Shown here one piece after another: positions 24,878-34,641 of a stretch of 40,945 nucleotides of DNA (position 1 is the stretch's first letter; each line of letters opens with the position of its first letter). The notes beneath the pieces were generated by a model. It worked only from the letters and a program-made list of their open reading frames with translations, had not been told where the DNA came from and made no database searches. Made by a program: the position numbers and the translations under genes. Source of the stretch: Nitrospira sp. (GTDB taxonomy: Bacteria; Nitrospirota; Nitrospiria; Nitrospirales; Nitrospiraceae); NCBI GenBank assembly GCA_005116895.1, contig SWDO01000002.1, forward strand, positions 1 through 40,945. Direction: 5' to 3'.

Positions 24878-25540
24878 ATGGTTGCCAATCCTGGTTTTCC
24901 CTTGGTCTTGGATGTAAAAGGCTGGCCGGTCCTGGTGATCGGTGGCGATGAGGAGGCATCGGAAAAATCTCAGCGCCTGCTTGAGTCCGGTGCACGAGTC
25001 ACGGTGATCAGTCCCACGCTGAATGAACCGTTACGCCTGCTGGCGGCTTCAGGTAAGATTATCCATCGTGGGCGACATTTTCGCGACACGGATCTCGAAC
25101 ATGTCATTCTCATTCTCAATACCCTGCGGGGCGATCGTGACTTTGCTCAAATGTTGGTAGCTCAAGCCAGAGAAAAGCGTGTTCTGCTCTGGTCCGTAGA
25201 TTACCCAGAGGCAAGCAGCGTCACGATGCCCGCCGTCGTGGCAGTGGGACATGTGCGAGTCGCGATCAGTACAAGCGGAGCGGCACCGGCACTTTCTGGA
25301 TTCATGAAAGAGGATTTGGAACAGATCCTCGATGCAGAATTCATCGAGTTCGTCGAGTGGCTTGGGCAACTACGTGAACAGGCCAAGGCGAATGAGCCGG
25401 ATGCCGAGAAGCGGCGGGCACTCCTGCGCGACGCATTAGACGGTTTTCGTTTCCTCGGCAAGGTACGATACCCCAACGTTTGGTTGGAAAGGCGGGCTCA
25501 GGCGGTGGTGAATGCACAACCTGATGCCACGCAACAATAG
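24878..25540 (+). CDS. Siroheme synthase N-terminal (precorrin-2 dehydrogenase/ferrochelatase)
   Basis: 220 residues from ATG 24878 (MVANPGFPLVLDVKGWPVLV), with GGGAG upstream; the frame is open further left but unlike the family. The NAD-binding strand-loop (VLVIGGDEEASEK), RVTVISPTL, TDLEHVILILNT and TMPAVVAVGHVRVAISTSGAAPALS identify the CysG N-domain (Met8p-type). It oxidises precorrin-2 and inserts iron to give siroheme, needed by the sulfite reductase at 9497. The methyltransferase half is absent, so that step is encoded elsewhere. It starts a two-gene unit with the thiamine-binding protein, 8 nt apart. Confidence 0.9.
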   Translation: MVANPGFPLVLDVKGWPVLVIGGDEEASEKSQRLLESGARVTVISPTLNEPLRLLAASGKIIHRGRHFRDTDLEHVILILNTLRGDRDFAQMLVAQAREKRVLLWSVDYPEASSVTMPAVVAVGHVRVAISTSGAAPALSGFMKEDLEQILDAEFIEFVEWLGQLREQAKANEPDAEKRRALLRDALDGFRFLGKVRYPNVWLERRAQAVVNAQPDATQQ

Positions 25541-25548
25541 GAGAAACG

Positions 25549-25857
25549 ATGGTCTTACTGGAGTTCAGCATGTCGCCGTTGGGAAAGGGCGAGAGTGTCG
25601 GGAAATATGTGGCCCGTTCTCTCGATATTATTGATAAGAGTGGGGTCGCGTATCGACTCAACCCAATGGGCACGGTCTTAGAAGGCGAATGGGAGGAAGT
25701 CTTCTCGGTGGTGCAGCGATGCTATGAGCGAATGAAAAAGGATTGCAACCGCATTTCCTGCACGATCAAAGTTGATTACCGAAAGGGCCATTCCGGACGT
25801 CTCCAGAGCAAGGTGGCCAGCGTTGAAAAAAAGCTCAAGCGGTCAGTGAGACACTAG
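25549..25857 (+). CDS. MTH1187-family thiamine-binding protein
   Basis: 102 residues of the small ferredoxin-fold UPF0045 family: VLLEFSMSPLGKGESVG, YRLNPMGTVLEGEWEEVF and ISCTIKVDYRKG. Related proteins bind thiamine or hydroxymethylpyrimidine. TAGGAG stands 6 nt before the ATG, and the gene is 8 nt after the siroheme gene. No thiamine pathway gene is near. Confidence 0.85.
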   Translation: MVLLEFSMSPLGKGESVGKYVARSLDIIDKSGVAYRLNPMGTVLEGEWEEVFSVVQRCYERMKKDCNRISCTIKVDYRKGHSGRLQSKVASVEKKLKRSVRH

Positions 25858-25995
25858 CAGCGTGCATCCTTTGGTACTCCGCCGATACACGTGTCCCGCC
25901 AGCCGGGAGGGTCAGCCTCTCAGGTAGTTCCCTCACAGACAGTCCCACCTTTTGACCGGCTTCTCCCCACAGATGGAAGGGTCTCAACCTTCGTA

Positions 25996-26025
25996 TTGCA
26001 AAGCTTACGCGGTCGTCGATATACT
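25996..26025 (+). promoter_or_regulatory. Probable promoter of the V4R kinase operon
   Basis: TTGCAA (25996-26001), 18-bp spacer, TATACT (26020-26025). It leaves a leader of ~145 nt with a pairing GGAACTG (26055-26061) to CAGTTCC (26137-26143). No known riboswitch recognised. The rest of the 25858-26177 gap is unassigned. Confidence 0.55.
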
Positions 26026-26177
26026 CCGCGAGCCATACGTGCTATTCCCGTAGGGGAACTGAGCAGGTGATCAACACCCCAGGCTCTGTGCGATCCCTCG
26101 GTCGCCGTACCGGCTGACTGCGCTTAACACTGCGCCCAGTTCCGTCCCATGGACCTGTTGTCTGAGGGGATGACGCC

Positions 26178-29036
26178 ATGACAAGCAGCACGCTCGACAT
26201 TGTCGAGGCCAAGTCTTTCCTGAACGTCGAACTCTTACCAAAAGATCGAACCATTCTTGAGCAGGGCGCCATGGTGTTTCGCCCGTTCGGGTTGGATGAA
26301 CAGGGTCAGACGATCCGAGACCTTGGCGGCGTCAGCATCAGGGCGGTGACCGTCTTTTTAGAGAAGTTAGTGACGTCTGCGGGAGGAGCATCGGCAGGAA
26401 AAGAAGCGGTCGAGGAGTTGTGCGGCCTCTTAAATGATCGCATCAAGGATCCCATCTATCATGTGACTCCGGAGTTGTTGAAGAACCCGTGGAACAGCTA
26501 CTCGTACGAATTTACGTCGTATCTCTATGAGTTCTGTGAGCGGATCTCGGGCGATACCCGCTTTGCCTTTAAGGCAGGGGCAGAGAAGGTCTCTCCCATC
26601 ATGCTGGCCCTGACTCGCCCCTTTTCGCTGTCGCAGATCTACACGATGTTTCCCTACTTTGGGAATAAGTTTACATCTGGGTCCGTGGAATTCCGCGTGG
26701 TGGAAGTCACGAGCAGCACGGCTGCGGTGGGGATGCGGTTTACCGACCGGACGCTTCGGCAGTTCGGGGCTTACCGCAGGCGGTGTGCCTGCTTGGGTTG
26801 TCAGTCTGCACAAGGCATCATGGTTGCCATGGCCCATCGCATCCACGGCCTCTCTCAGGCGGAAGCGATTGAGACGTCCTGTATCGGCAATGATGATGAA
26901 TGGTGTCAGTGGACAATTCGATGGCAGGAAGAAAGAGGATATGGGAAACGGTTCTGGCGGACCGCGTCACCCTTGGTTCAGCCCAGAACGGCTCTACCGA
27001 GTGAGACCGCACTGCCGGGAGGAAATAGTGAACGGGCCCTTAGCTCTGCGGCTGCCGTGTGTATGGAACCGACAACTCATGCGTCACGGAGTTTTACGTG
27101 GTTCCTCTGGGGTGGAGTGCTGGGTCTTGCTCTGATGGCAGGGGTGGGAGTTCTCAATCCGGCTGTAAGTTTGGGTGAGGTGTTGTTAGTCGGACTGTGC
27201 CCGATCCTCGCCGTTGGCATTATGGTCAATCGACGGCTGCTTCGTGAAAGCGAGCGACGCGAGGCCTTGATCCAAGAACAGATTACATTCGTCGAATCCC
27301 GTCATGAAGAATTGCGCGAAGCCTATTTGGAGCAAGAGCAAATGCGGGTGGAGTTACGCCGAAAAGTGGCGCAACTCACGGCGCTTCATCGAGCGGGGCT
27401 CTCATTCGGCTCGACCTTCGAACGAGATGCGCTCCTCCATCAAGTATTGGAAGCCCTGACGCATGAGCTCAACTACAACAGTGCCATGGTGTCCATGTTT
27501 GATCCTTGTGAGAATACCATTCAACATATCCGTCTGATTGGCGCGTCTCTGGAGGTTGAAACGTTCGCCCAGTCCTGTCGGTTTCCGATCACCGATCGTG
27601 AGGGTCCCGAGGGGACGGTGGTCCTTCAAGGACGTCCACTGTTGGTCAAGGACATCGAGTCGATACGACACAGCCTCCATCCTCTCAATCAACGTTTAGC
27701 CGAATTGAGCGGAACGAAAGCCTTGGTCGTAGTTCCCATTAAGACCAAAGACCGTATCTGGGGCATGCTGACGGTCGATCGCTCGCACAATCAAAGCGTG
27801 ACGGAAGACGATTTGGAACTGATGACGACGGTCGCGAGTCAGGTCTCCATCGCGCTGGATAATGCCTCGGCCTACCAGCGGATCGAAGAGTGGAATCAGG
27901 GGTTGGAGGTCAAAGTCAAAGAGCGAACCGAAGCCCTTGAGCGGGCCGACCGTTTACGTGCGCAATTCCTCTCCCATGTGTCCCATGAACTGAGAACACC
28001 ACTGACGTCCATCAAGGGATTCATTCAAAATCTTCTGGACGGACTGACCGGACCGTTGAACGAGAAGCAGCAGCGCTATCTCGTGCGCATGTCAGACAAT
28101 TCAGACCGGCTGGTTCGTATGATTGAGGATCTCCTTGATCGCACCCGTATCGAGACAGGGCGTTTGGAGGTGCATCCGGCCGATGTCGCAATCGAACCCT
28201 GTCTTGCCGACGTGATCGAACAACTGAAACCGTTGGCTCAGGCAAAACAGCAATCGCTGGAATTTCGTTGTGCCTGCACTGACGTGGTCGTCTGGGCGGA
28301 TCGCGATCGGTTGATTCAGACGGTCGTTAATCTGGTGCACAATGCCATCAAGTTCACCCCGCCGGGTGGAACCGTGTCGGTCGCCTGCGAGTTGCCGAAT
28401 CACCGCATGGCCACGGTTCTGGTTCGTGACACGGGCCCCGGTATTGCCCCGGAATACCTGGACAAGATTTTTGACCCTTTCTTCCGCGTCCAGCAAGGCC
28501 AGCGCACCGCCCCCAAAGGGTTGGGATTAGGCCTGTCAATTGTGAAAACGCTGGTGGAGTTGCAAGGAGGGCAGGTCGCAGCGTGTAATCGTCCCGAGGG
28601 CGGCGCAGAACTGTCCTTTACGATTCCGATCCATGTCGTGAAGGTCCCACTCTTGCTTGAATCCCATCTCATGGGCCAACACATCTTAGTCGTGGACGAT
28701 GATACCGACATTCAGCAACTGCTTCATGACCGGCTGAAGGCCGGAGACTACCAGACGTTCTCGGCGTTTGATGGCCGTCAAGCGCTGACACTTCTTGAGT
28801 CACGAGAGTTCGATGGGATGATTCTCGACATCGGAATCGGTCAGATCGATGGCCTGGAAGTACTACGACGGGTGCGTCTGACGAATCAACGCCTTCCGAT
28901 TATCATGATTACAGCGTCGGGATCTCAGGAACTTGCCGTGAGGGCTATCGGGTTGGGCGCTCAAGCCTACCTGCTCAAACCGTTCGACGCAGGCCAACTT
29001 CAACAAACCATGGATCGGTGGTTCCGACGTGCATGA
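26178..29036 (+). CDS. Hybrid sensor histidine kinase with V4R-like N-terminal sensor
   Basis: 952 residues. Order: V4R-like sensor (~1-255) with the zinc-site pattern E232, C235-x7-C243; two transmembrane helices (~305-350); coiled coil (~355-400); GAF (~403-560); HisKA with phospho-acceptor H603 in SHVSHELRTPL; HATPase with VHNAIKFT, DTGPGIAPE and GLGLGLSIV; receiver (~830-950) with D884 and the Lys of LLKPF. V4R domains bind hydrophobic ligands in XylR/DmpR-type proteins. The attached receiver has no output domain, so it probably passes phosphate to another protein. It overlaps the FadL-type gene by 8 nt. GAGGGGATGA precedes the ATG. Confidence 0.9.
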   Translation: MTSSTLDIVEAKSFLNVELLPKDRTILEQGAMVFRPFGLDEQGQTIRDLGGVSIRAVTVFLEKLVTSAGGASAGKEAVEELCGLLNDRIKDPIYHVTPELLKNPWNSYSYEFTSYLYEFCERISGDTRFAFKAGAEKVSPIMLALTRPFSLSQIYTMFPYFGNKFTSGSVEFRVVEVTSSTAAVGMRFTDRTLRQFGAYRRRCACLGCQSAQGIMVAMAHRIHGLSQAEAIETSCIGNDDEWCQWTIRWQEERGYGKRFWRTASPLVQPRTALPSETALPGGNSERALSSAAAVCMEPTTHASRSFTWFLWGGVLGLALMAGVGVLNPAVSLGEVLLVGLCPILAVGIMVNRRLLRESERREALIQEQITFVESRHEELREAYLEQEQMRVELRRKVAQLTALHRAGLSFGSTFERDALLHQVLEALTHELNYNSAMVSMFDPCENTIQHIRLIGASLEVETFAQSCRFPITDREGPEGTVVLQGRPLLVKDIESIRHSLHPLNQRLAELSGTKALVVVPIKTKDRIWGMLTVDRSHNQSVTEDDLELMTTVASQVSIALDNASAYQRIEEWNQGLEVKVKERTEALERADRLRAQFLSHVSHELRTPLTSIKGFIQNLLDGLTGPLNEKQQRYLVRMSDNSDRLVRMIEDLLDRTRIETGRLEVHPADVAIEPCLADVIEQLKPLAQAKQQSLEFRCACTDVVVWADRDRLIQTVVNLVHNAIKFTPPGGTVSVACELPNHRMATVLVRDTGPGIAPEYLDKIFDPFFRVQQGQRTAPKGLGLGLSIVKTLVELQGGQVAACNRPEGGAELSFTIPIHVVKVPLLLESHLMGQHILVVDDDTDIQQLLHDRLKAGDYQTFSAFDGRQALTLLESREFDGMILDIGIGQIDGLEVLRRVRLTNQRLPIIMITASGSQELAVRAIGLGAQAYLLKPFDAGQLQQTMDRWFRRA

Positions 29037-30468
29037 TCGTCACCGTATGCTAGCTCCGTACAACTGCGGGCTTGTCCGGAGGACTCAACATCAGTGCATA
29101 TCTAGACCTTCCGTCATAGGCGGGTTCTCGCTGCTGTTGGTTCTTGTCATCACCACCTGGTGTTCCTCACCGACGTTTGCTCAGATTCCCCGCATCCAAG
29201 GACAGGGAGCAGCTGCGTCTGGGATGGGCAATGCCTTTGCTGCCCAGGCCGACAATCCGTCGGCGTTGCACTACAACCCGGCTGGGATGACTCAGCTCCG
29301 TGGTGTGCAAATCATGGCAGGGGGACTCCTTGTCGGTGGGCCGCTCGATCATAGAAGTCCGAGCGGTACCACAACGGCTGGTGATCACGATGGCGTCGTC
29401 GCGTGGCCTCCCCCCGCCCATACCTATGTGACGGCAAATCTTCAAGGCCTTGGTATCCCTCTGCTTGATAAGCTCACGGTAGGGGTGGGGGTTACAACCC
29501 CGTTTGGTTCAGCGACGAGGTGGCCAAGTACGAGTCCTTTTAGTGCAACCACGATATTCAGTGCATTGCCGTTGTTCGATATTAAGCCGACGTTCGCGTA
29601 TCAGCTTCTTCCGGATCTCTCGATTGGAGCAGGGATCGACATCTACACCTTTTCCGGTCTGTTCGGAGAGGGCCACGCCGAATTCCAACGAATCCTCCCC
29701 CCTGGGAATAGGGTTGAGGTGAATGGAAAAGATACCGCGCTTGGCTTTAACATCGGCACGTTATATACCGCATTGCGGAACGCAGATGGATTACCGATTG
29801 TGAACATTGCCGTTGTCTACCGAAGTCAGGCCACGCTCCATTTGGATGGAGTGCAGTTGGCCAACGGTGTGAAGGTCCAAGATACGACGACAACCTTGGT
29901 GCTGCCTCAAGTCATCACTGGGGGTATCGCAGTCTGGCCAGTCCGGAATGCTGAACGCGAGTGGAAACTCGAACTGAATGTCGACTATATAGGCTGGAAA
30001 TCAGTCAGAAACTTAGATCTTCGACGACGTGATGGAACGGTCATTCTTGAGCAACCTCAAAACTGGAAAAGTACCTATGCCATTTTAGTGGGAACTGAGT
30101 ATCGATGGCTAAAGATGGATCGATTGCCAGGGTGGGAGGTAGCCGTACGAGGCGGCTATTCGAATCTGCAAACACAGGTCCCAGACGCCACCTACAATCC
30201 GGCAATTCCATCAGCGGACCTTCATATTATTTCAACGGGAGTTGGTTTCCTCTGCAAGGGAAATGGATCGCTCTTTGGCTTCGTGGCATGCGGAAATCTT
30301 GGAATCGGCTCAATAAAGGCAAAAACCATTGGTGTGGACCTGTCGTACCAAGTCTCACTCTACGAACCAAGAACTGTCGAGGGGAATACTGGGATTCGAG
30401 CAGGAGTCAATGGGTTTTACGAAAATACTGCGCATGCAGGGGGGCTTTCCATCCGCGTTGGTTTCTGA
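29029..30468 (+). CDS. FadL/OmpP1-type outer-membrane transport protein
   Basis: 479 residues from a GTG at 29029 that overlaps the kinase stop; ATG 29047 is an alternative start. After a long basic N-region comes a hydrophobic signal segment (SLLLVLVITTW) ending at TFAQ. The mature part shows SGMGNAFAAQADNPSALHYN with the FadL-type NPAGM motif, long amphipathic beta strands and a terminal Phe (LSIRVGF), all outer-membrane barrel traits. FadL channels admit fatty acids or aromatic compounds. Overlap with the V4R kinase implies coupled translation and linked function. Ligand unknown. Confidence 0.9.
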   Translation: MHDRHRMLAPYNCGLVRRTQHQCISRPSVIGGFSLLLVLVITTWCSSPTFAQIPRIQGQGAAASGMGNAFAAQADNPSALHYNPAGMTQLRGVQIMAGGLLVGGPLDHRSPSGTTTAGDHDGVVAWPPPAHTYVTANLQGLGIPLLDKLTVGVGVTTPFGSATRWPSTSPFSATTIFSALPLFDIKPTFAYQLLPDLSIGAGIDIYTFSGLFGEGHAEFQRILPPGNRVEVNGKDTALGFNIGTLYTALRNADGLPIVNIAVVYRSQATLHLDGVQLANGVKVQDTTTTLVLPQVITGGIAVWPVRNAEREWKLELNVDYIGWKSVRNLDLRRRDGTVILEQPQNWKSTYAILVGTEYRWLKMDRLPGWEVAVRGGYSNLQTQVPDATYNPAIPSADLHIISTGVGFLCKGNGSLFGFVACGNLGIGSIKAKTIGVDLSYQVSLYEPRTVEGNTGIRAGVNGFYENTAHAGGLSIRVGF

Positions 30469-30534
30469 CCAAAGGCACTGTACCTCGCCTCGTATCTATC
30501 TTTGACCAGATAACGAACAGATGCAGGGAAGGAT

Positions 30535-31668
30535 TCAGGGGGAGAGGTAGAGTCTAGGAATCTTGGGACTGATTGCGCACAGGACTTCGTAGGGAATCGT
30601 ATCGGTCCACTTGGCAATCTCGGAGGCCGTAATTTCGTCATTTCCCTGGCGACCGATGAGTATCGTCTCATCACCCACGGCAGTACCAGGGATCTCAGTG
30701 ACATCTACCATCACCATATCCATACAGACCAATCCTGCGATGGGGGCTCGGTGTCCTCGAATGAGCACAGAGCCACGATTCGAAAGCCGTCGGCTCAAGC
30801 CATTAGCATAGCCGATCGGGAGCACGGCAATGCGCGTGAGGCGTTTTGCTGTGAAGGTTCCATTGTAACTGACGGGTGATCCTGGTTGGATGGTCCGGAG
30901 CTGGGCAATCTGGGTCTTCAGTGAGAGTACTGGCCTGAGATCAGGAGTCCCAACCGTGCTGGGAAGGGTGTGGTATCCGTATAACATGATGCCGGGCCGC
31001 ACAAGGGAAAAGTGTGCCGATGGGAAACGAACCGCTCCACAACTATTGGACACATGAATGAGAGAAATGTGGAACCCTCCTTCCTGAACGATTTTCAGCG
31101 CGTCTCGGAAGCGACGGATTTGTTCTTCGGTCGCATCAGAATTGGATCCATCAGCATCAGCCAGATGGGTCATAAGTCCTTCTACTCGGAGGGAGGGAGG
31201 AAACTTGTGTGAGCGGATGAGCGCCACCAGCTCATCCTGCGTCAGACCCAGCCGACCCATGCCGGTCTCGATTTTGAGATGGATCGGGTAGGGGATTGCA
31301 CGTGACGCAGCTGCTTGGGCCAGCGCAGTGAGCATGGAAGGATCGCTCACTACAGGGGTGAGTTGGGAAGCGAACATATCACCGAATTGTTCTTGAAAAA
31401 CTGGCCCTAAGACGATGATCGGCACCGTAATGCCGGTTTGCCGAAGCGCCATGCCTTCTTCCGTCGAGAAGACGGCCAGGCGGGTGACACCATGCTGTAT
31501 CAGTGTCCGTGACGTCTCGATCGCGCCATGCCCATAGGCGTTGGCCTTGACGACCGCCATGACTTCGCATCCGGGGGAGAGAATCCGACGAAATTGTGAG
31601 AGATTGTATGTGAGTGCCGTCAGGTCGACGGTGGCGACGGTTGGGAAGAAGGGTGGCGTAATCGGCAC
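30535..31668 (-). CDS. alr: Alanine racemase
   Basis: 377 residues, standard length. PLP-binding Lys41 in AVVKANAYGHG, the barrel residues KIETGMGRLG, HVSNSCGAVRF, RPGIMLYGY, and catalytic Tyr region VSYNGTF with LPIGYANGL identify a fold-III racemase. It makes D-alanine for peptidoglycan. It is the last gene of rpsB-tsf-pyrH-frr-alr, 29 nt after frr, and converges with the FadL gene (66-nt gap, no clear terminator). Confidence 0.97.
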   Translation of the reverse strand: MPITPPFFPTVATVDLTALTYNLSQFRRILSPGCEVMAVVKANAYGHGAIETSRTLIQHGVTRLAVFSTEEGMALRQTGITVPIIVLGPVFQEQFGDMFASQLTPVVSDPSMLTALAQAAASRAIPYPIHLKIETGMGRLGLTQDELVALIRSHKFPPSLRVEGLMTHLADADGSNSDATEEQIRRFRDALKIVQEGGFHISLIHVSNSCGAVRFPSAHFSLVRPGIMLYGYHTLPSTVGTPDLRPVLSLKTQIAQLRTIQPGSPVSYNGTFTAKRLTRIAVLPIGYANGLSRRLSNRGSVLIRGHRAPIAGLVCMDMVMVDVTEIPGTAVGDETILIGRQGNDEITASEIAKWTDTIPYEVLCAISPKIPRLYLSP

Positions 31669-31697
31669 GCGACGAAGAGAGAATCAGAAAGTCAGCA

Positions 31698-32261
31698 TCA
31701 GACTTCCATGATTTCCTGTTCCTTTTTCTTGATCACGTCATCGATCTTCTGACCATATTGCTCAATCAGTTTCTGGGTTTCTTGCTCGGCCTTCCGCAGT
31801 TCGTCCTCGGTGAGTGTGGCACCTTTTTGGAGTTTCTTGAGCTCTTCGTTCGCATCTCGCCGAAAACCTCGAATCTGAACTTTCGTCTCCTCACCATGCT
31901 TTTTACAGATCTTTGTCAGATCCTTGCGGCGTTCCTCCGTCAGGGGAGGGAGCGGGACTCGGATCACCTTGCCGTCGTTGGACGGGGTCACACCCAACCC
32001 TGAATTGGATATGGATTTTTCAATCTCTTTGATCAGTTTCGGTTCCCAGGGTTGAATGGTGATGAGCCGTGCTTCGGGGGTCGAGACGCTGGCGATCTGT
32101 TTCAGCGGGGTTATGGTGCCGTAGTAGTCAACGCGAATGCCGTCGAGCAAGGCGACGGACGCCCGCCCGGTTCGGAGACCGGACAAGTCTTTTCGCAAGT
32201 GTTCAAGAGCCTGATCCATCTGTGAGAGGAATGCTTGCCGAACTTGGGCTGCATTGGACAT
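31698..32261 (-). CDS. frr: Ribosome recycling factor
   Basis: 187 residues with GLRTGRASVALLDGIRVDYYG near the N-terminus and the VPLPPLTEERRKDLTK core, matching RRF. It splits post-termination ribosomes with EF-G. GAGGTG lies 7 nt upstream of the ATG, 20 nt after pyrH. Gene order tsf-pyrH-frr is the common bacterial one. Confidence 0.97.
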   Translation of the reverse strand: MSNAAQVRQAFLSQMDQALEHLRKDLSGLRTGRASVALLDGIRVDYYGTITPLKQIASVSTPEARLITIQPWEPKLIKEIEKSISNSGLGVTPSNDGKVIRVPLPPLTEERRKDLTKICKKHGEETKVQIRGFRRDANEELKKLQKGATLTEDELRKAEQETQKLIEQYGQKIDDVIKKKEQEIMEV

Positions 32262-32281
32262 GGAGACACCTCGTGATGGGA

Positions 32282-33007
32282 TTAGTGATCGCCGCTCGTA
32301 ACCAAGGTTCCCAGCGGCTCGCCTAATGCCACGCGTTTAAAGTTGCCTTTGACTTTCAGGTTGAATACGACGAGAGGCAATTTATTGTCCATACAGAGGC
32401 TGATCGCTGTGGAATCCATCACCTTGAGCTTCTGATTGAGGATGGACAGAAATGAAATCCTCTCATACTTTTTGGCCGACGGAGTAGTCACCGGATCGGC
32501 ATCATAGATGCCGTCAACTTTTGTTCCCTTCATAATCACTTGCGCGCTGATCTCCATCGCACGCAGGACGGCAGCCGTATCGGTCGAAAAATAGGGATTG
32601 CCCGTACCAGCGGCAAAAATGACCACACGGCTCTTTTCTAGGTGGCGGATTGCCCTTCGACGGATGTACCCCTCTGCAAGCTGGCGCATTTCGATGGCGG
32701 ATTGAACGCGGGTGATGATTCCGACCCGCTCCAGCGCATTCTGGAGCGCCAGCGCATTGAGCACGGTCGCCAGCATTCCCATGTAATCGGCCGAGGCTCG
32801 TTCCATACCGGATGCGCTCGCCGCGATGCCACGGAAAATATTGCCTCCGCCGATGACGACTGCCACCTGAATTTCAAGGGCAACAACGGAGGCAATTTCT
32901 TCCGCAAGGTTTTCAAGAATGGACGGTTGGATACCGTAGCCCTGCTCACCAGCCAACATCTCCCCACTGACTTTCAGAAGGAGACGCTGGTATTTGGCAG
33001 AGCTCAT
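32282..33007 (-). CDS. pyrH: UMP kinase
   Basis: 241 residues of the bacterial hexameric UMP kinase: [54 protein letters not shown]. It phosphorylates UMP to UDP for pyrimidine nucleotide supply. Its ATG overlaps the tsf stop by 4 nt (ATGA type), giving translational coupling. Confidence 0.98.
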   Translation of the reverse strand: MSSAKYQRLLLKVSGEMLAGEQGYGIQPSILENLAEEIASVVALEIQVAVVIGGGNIFRGIAASASGMERASADYMGMLATVLNALALQNALERVGIITRVQSAIEMRQLAEGYIRRRAIRHLEKSRVVIFAAGTGNPYFSTDTAAVLRAMEISAQVIMKGTKVDGIYDADPVTTPSAKKYERISFLSILNQKLKVMDSTAISLCMDNKLPLVVFNLKVKGNFKRVALGEPLGTLVTSGDH

Positions 33008-33600
33008 GCTTCGCCCAATTGATAACGGGTGAACCGGCTGACGTTCATATTTTCGCCGATCTTAGAAATTTTCTGGGCGAGAAGGTCCTTGATGGTGACG
33101 GCCGGGTCTTTGATGAATGATTGCTCCAGTAGGCAGCTTTCCTGGTAGAACTTTTCAAGTTTGCCTTCGACGATCTTCGACCATGCGGCGGGAGGCTTGC
33201 CCATTTCCCTGGCCTGCCCTTCGTAGATTGTTTTTTCTTTCTCGGCAACATCAGCCGGAATATCTTCACGCTTCACGAATGACGGCTTTCCGGCTGCCAC
33301 CTGAAGCGCAAGATCGTTGACGAATGCTTTGAATTCCTCATTCCGTGCGACGAAATCGGTTTCGCAATTGACCTCGATCAAGACGCCGATCTTGCCACCC
33401 ATATGAATGTAGGCATGAACCAGCCCTTGGTTGGTTTCCCGCCCGGCTTTCTTGGCTGCCGCCGCGAGTCCTTTTTGCCGCAGATAGTCAATGGATTTTT
33501 CGACGTCATTCCCGTTTTCATTGAGGGCTTTCTGACAATCCAGAATACCGGCGCCTGTTTTTTCACGAAGCTCTTTCACGAGCTGACTGGATCCTGCCAT
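33004..33600 (-). CDS. tsf: Elongation factor Ts, short form
   Basis: 198 residues, much shorter than E. coli EF-Ts (~283) but like the short forms of many other phyla. The TDVF-type contact segment [13 protein letters not shown]-domain [16 protein letters not shown] and C-terminal [15 protein letters not shown] are present; the second coiled subdomain is reduced. It recycles EF-Tu. It lies between rpsB and pyrH. Confidence 0.97.
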   Translation of the reverse strand: MAGSSQLVKELREKTGAGILDCQKALNENGNDVEKSIDYLRQKGLAAAAKKAGRETNQGLVHAYIHMGGKIGVLIEVNCETDFVARNEEFKAFVNDLALQVAAGKPSFVKREDIPADVAEKEKTIYEGQAREMGKPPAAWSKIVEGKLEKFYQESCLLEQSFIKDPAVTIKDLLAQKISKIGENMNVSRFTRYQLGEA

Positions 33601-33662
33601 GATTTCGTTATTCCTTCGTTCTGTCGATGAGGATAAGCCGTTGATGGATCAATCAGGTTACG

Positions 33663-34436
33663 TTACGACACGGGAACATTTTGAACGCGCATGGCAGGCT
33701 TCCTGTCGCCGCCGACAGGAGCGGTTTGAAACTCTGCTTCTTCGCGTTGGGCTTTCACATGCGCACCCTCGATACAGGCATCGGCAATTTTTGAGGTAAT
33801 CAGCTTGATCGAGCGAATCGCGTCGTCATTTCCAGGAATTGGATACGTGATGTCGTCTGGGTCGCAGTTGCTGTCCAAAATAGCGATGACCGGAATATCG
33901 AGCCGCTTGGCTTCCTGCACGGCAATTTTCTCGATTCTCGTGTCCAAAATAAAAACTGCTCCTGGAAGGCCGCGCATGTTCTTAATGCCGGACAAATACT
34001 TTTGGAGCTTCGCGATATCCTTCTGCATGAGAAGGATTTCTTTCTTTTTAAGACCATGCTCGCTGGGGTTGAGGAGTGTCGTCTCCATCTTCTTCATCTT
34101 GTCGATGCTGAGACGAATGGTTTTGAAGTTGGTCAACATCCCACCCAGCCAACGCTGGTTGATGAAATACATGTTGGCGCGCTTGGCTTCTTCTTCCAGG
34201 ATTTCCGCAGCTTGCCGCTTCGTGCCCACGAACAAGACGGACTCTCCCGCTGCCACAAGGTCTCGGACGAAGGCATAGGTCTGCTCCATCCGCGAGAGGG
34301 TTTGTTGAAGATCGATGATATAGATGCCGCTGCGTTCACCGAATAGAAACCTCTTCATCTTGGGATTCCAGCGGTTAGTCTGGTGCCCGAAATGAACGCC
34401 GGCTTCTAACAACTCCTTGATTGCCACTACTCCCAT
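33663..34436 (-). CDS. rpsB: 30S ribosomal protein S2
   Basis: 257 residues from the ATG at 34436 ([19 protein letters not shown]), chosen over 34475 because a near-perfect AAAGGAGGTGA lies just before it. [26 protein letters not shown] and the [22 protein letters not shown] block are typical of S2. It binds late in 30S assembly and can repress the rpsB-tsf mRNA. First gene of the rpsB-tsf-pyrH-frr-alr run. Confidence 0.97.
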   Translation of the reverse strand: MGVVAIKELLEAGVHFGHQTNRWNPKMKRFLFGERSGIYIIDLQQTLSRMEQTYAFVRDLVAAGESVLFVGTKRQAAEILEEEAKRANMYFINQRWLGGMLTNFKTIRLSIDKMKKMETTLLNPSEHGLKKKEILLMQKDIAKLQKYLSGIKNMRGLPGAVFILDTRIEKIAVQEAKRLDIPVIAILDSNCDPDDITYPIPGNDDAIRSIKLITSKIADACIEGAHVKAQREEAEFQTAPVGGDRKPAMRVQNVPVS

Positions 34437-34641
34437 GCCTTCACCTCCTTTCACGCTTGCAGAGCGCCCACCCATGGGGCGAGGGAATCGCTTCCCTTAA
34501 TCTCAAGCCGCGCAGCGTAACGACGCTGATAGTTATTTTAATGAATGGGACTGTTCTCGCTTGGTGCGAGACTCAACCCACTGTCAGACCCAGATCGGGG
34601 ACGCTACCATAGTCCTGCCGAGGTTTCAAGTTACCTGTGCA
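34437..34641 (-). promoter_or_regulatory. rpsB leader region with hairpins
   Basis: On the minus strand the leader holds TCTCGC-ACCAA-GCGAGA (34571-34555) and AGCGT-CGTT-ACGCT (around 34527-34513) ahead of the strong ribosome site. These could form an S2-responsive leader, but I cannot match a known family. No promoter with good -35 and -10 was found. Confidence 0.35.

Noticed and set aside
26032..26177. Possible riboswitch in the kinase leader
   Set aside because: Only one 7-bp long-range pairing is seen; no conserved core of a known riboswitch such as the c-di-GMP type.
34555..34571. Terminator ahead of rpsB
   Set aside because: The 6-bp hairpin has no U-tract; kept only as part of a possible leader.
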